Source: Bimastos eiseni
Lineage: Eukaryota; Annelida; Clitellata; Crassiclitellata; Lumbricidae
Assembly: GCA_959347315.1 (NCBI GenBank)
Contig: OY365815.1
Location: forward strand, 682,001 to 746,000
Length of the DNA: 64,000 nucleotides
Direction: 5' to 3'
Positions 63,212 to 64,000 of this stretch are shown here, piece by piece; the stretch's first letter is position 1, and each line of letters starts with the position of its first letter. The position numbers were made by a program, and so were the translations under genes. Below the pieces are notes generated by a model. The model did not search any database, was not told the DNA's origin, and saw nothing but the letters and a program-made list of their open reading frames with translations.

Positions 63212-64000
63212 GCCCTGGCCAACAAACATCCATCATACATTAAGGACGCCTATGACCTCATAAACAGAATCAGAGAAACTACAATAAAACCACACTATAT
63301 CTTAGTCACAGGTGATGTCACAGCATTACATACAGTTATGAACGTAGATACAACCATCACTACTGTAAAAGAATTCTTCCGTAAAAATCCAGAAACTAAC
63401 AGACCAGACGCTGAACTCTTAGAACTCCTCGAAATAGCATTGAAAACTGATGACTTCTCCTTCTGCAACAAACTCTTCCCACAAATGTTTGGGACAGCTA
63501 TGGGGAAGAACCTTTGCATGTAACTTAGCAAACATGTACCTGGTAGAATTTGACCAAAAAGCAATGGAGGCCTTCCGCATTCACCCACTTGACTTCTTCC
63601 GGTTTCTTGACGATATGGCCCGGTACTGTCGAGGAGCTAAAACAATATGAGGCATTTCTAAATTCTTGAATCGCTGACATTACAGTAACCTTAACATACA
63701 ATGACACTGAAATTAACTTCCTTGACACAACGATATCTAGATACACAGACCAGGACAGGACTGCAATGCAGACGAGAGTTTATTTTAAACAGACAGACAC
63801 GCACCAATTACTGCACAGCTCATCATTCCATCCCAAACACACATTCACTGGCATTCTGAAATCCCAAATTTTTAGATTTAAGAGATTATCTTCATTTAAT
63901 TTAGAAAGGACTTCGATTACTCATGTAAGACACTATTTGACAGTCCGTTACACAGAGGATATATAGCAAACGACTACTACGGGAAACTAAGACTAACACA
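63212..64000 (+). pseudogene. PLE remnant, unit 40 (right end cut by window)
   Basis: Segment 1 from ATG 63338 runs to a TAA at 63521-63523 after GGGGAAGAACC. An 11-nt loss just after the motif C Asp codons (GACGATATGGCCC, near 63616) adds a frameshift, so later sequence is open only in pieces (63450-63650 and 63766-63966). It ends with GACTACTACGGG, the variant also seen in units 3 and 36, as the window closes. Confidence 0.87.

Larger units (their letters stand above)
1..64000 (+). repeat. Macrosatellite array of about 40 Penelope-like element (PLE) derived units
   Basis: The landmark ATGAACGTAGAT (or a close variant) recurs 40 times, at 50, 1777, 3496, 5215, 6152, 6949, 7886, 8825, 10545, 12281, 14001, 15737, 17490, 19225, 20969, 22704, 24403, 26156, 27909, 29653, 31405, 32929, 34673, 36415, 38169, 39895, 41646, 43393, 45139, 46886, 48629, 50376, 52120, 53867, 55498, 57213, 58932, 59869, 61590 and 63338. 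Most intervals are 1715-1754 bp. The short exceptions are 937-939 (four), 797, 1524, 1631 and 1699 bp. All copies face the same way and both window ends lie inside units, so the array extends beyond the window. Each unit joins a PLE remnant to a microsatellite linker. An EcoRI site (GAATTC) about 27 nt after the landmark is kept in nearly all units. Confidence 0.97.

Noticed and set aside
1..64000. CRISPR-like array
   Set aside because: The repeat is 1.7 kb with coding remnants, not short repeats with unique spacers.
1..64000. Long terminal repeats, tRNA genes, rRNA genes or a host gene between units
   Set aside because: No LTR-like ends, cloverleaf or rRNA-like sequence was seen by eye; every stretch over 300 bases is accounted for by unit or linker.

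Overview
This 64 kb window is one continuous head-to-tail tandem array. I see about 40 copies of a roughly 1.74 kb unit, all on the + strand, and no unrelated gene or single-copy DNA between them. Each unit is a 5'-truncated, broken copy of a Penelope-like retroelement (PLE) followed by a short non-coding linker. The window therefore suggests a eukaryotic, most likely animal, genome: PLEs are eukaryotic retroelements, every copy carries the same disabling lesions, and there are no bacterial-type genes, operons or ribosome-binding sites. The species cannot be named from the sequence.

Unit layout, 5' to 3'. (1) The reverse transcriptase (RT) remnant starts just after a TAG with an in-frame stretch containing YIKDAYDFINRIRD. 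It runs through RT motif A (GDVTALYTDM) and motif B (FGTAMG) to a frame break. (2) A second segment of about 147 codons in another frame carries motif C (FLDD), INFLD and the KQTDTHQLLH thumb region. (3) After a further stop or frameshift, a third segment of about 199 codons carries the PLE connector, a Cys cluster and a degenerate GIY-YIG endonuclease domain (TIYLITCSAC...QYID). (4) A linker of about 310-345 bp follows, with an AT-rich conserved part, a TCA/TGA trinucleotide microsatellite of variable length and a short degenerate telomere-like string (CCCTAA/CCCTGA), directly before the next RT remnant.

Regional structure. Positions 1-9 kb hold mixed units, including several with a shared deletion of about 0.78 kb (937-939 bp period) and one 797 bp unit. 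From about 9 to 24 kb the units alternate between types, with dimer periods of 3456-3488 bp. From 24 to 41 kb there are homogeneous units, two 1753 bp repeats in a row and a block repeated at 8684 bp spacing. From 41.5 to 55.4 kb there is a very regular dimeric higher-order repeat of about 3490 bp. From 55 to 64 kb the units again resemble those at 1-9 kb; one stretch of about 3 kb is repeated at a spacing of 53,717 bp.

Interpretation. The frame breaks shared by essentially all units indicate that a dead PLE copy was amplified as a macrosatellite and then reshaped by unequal exchange, gene conversion and microsatellite slippage. I found no support for a functioning gene system in this window. 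The points of interest are the conversion of a PLE into satellite DNA, the telomere-like string at each unit junction, the higher-order repeat structure and the mosaic flanks.
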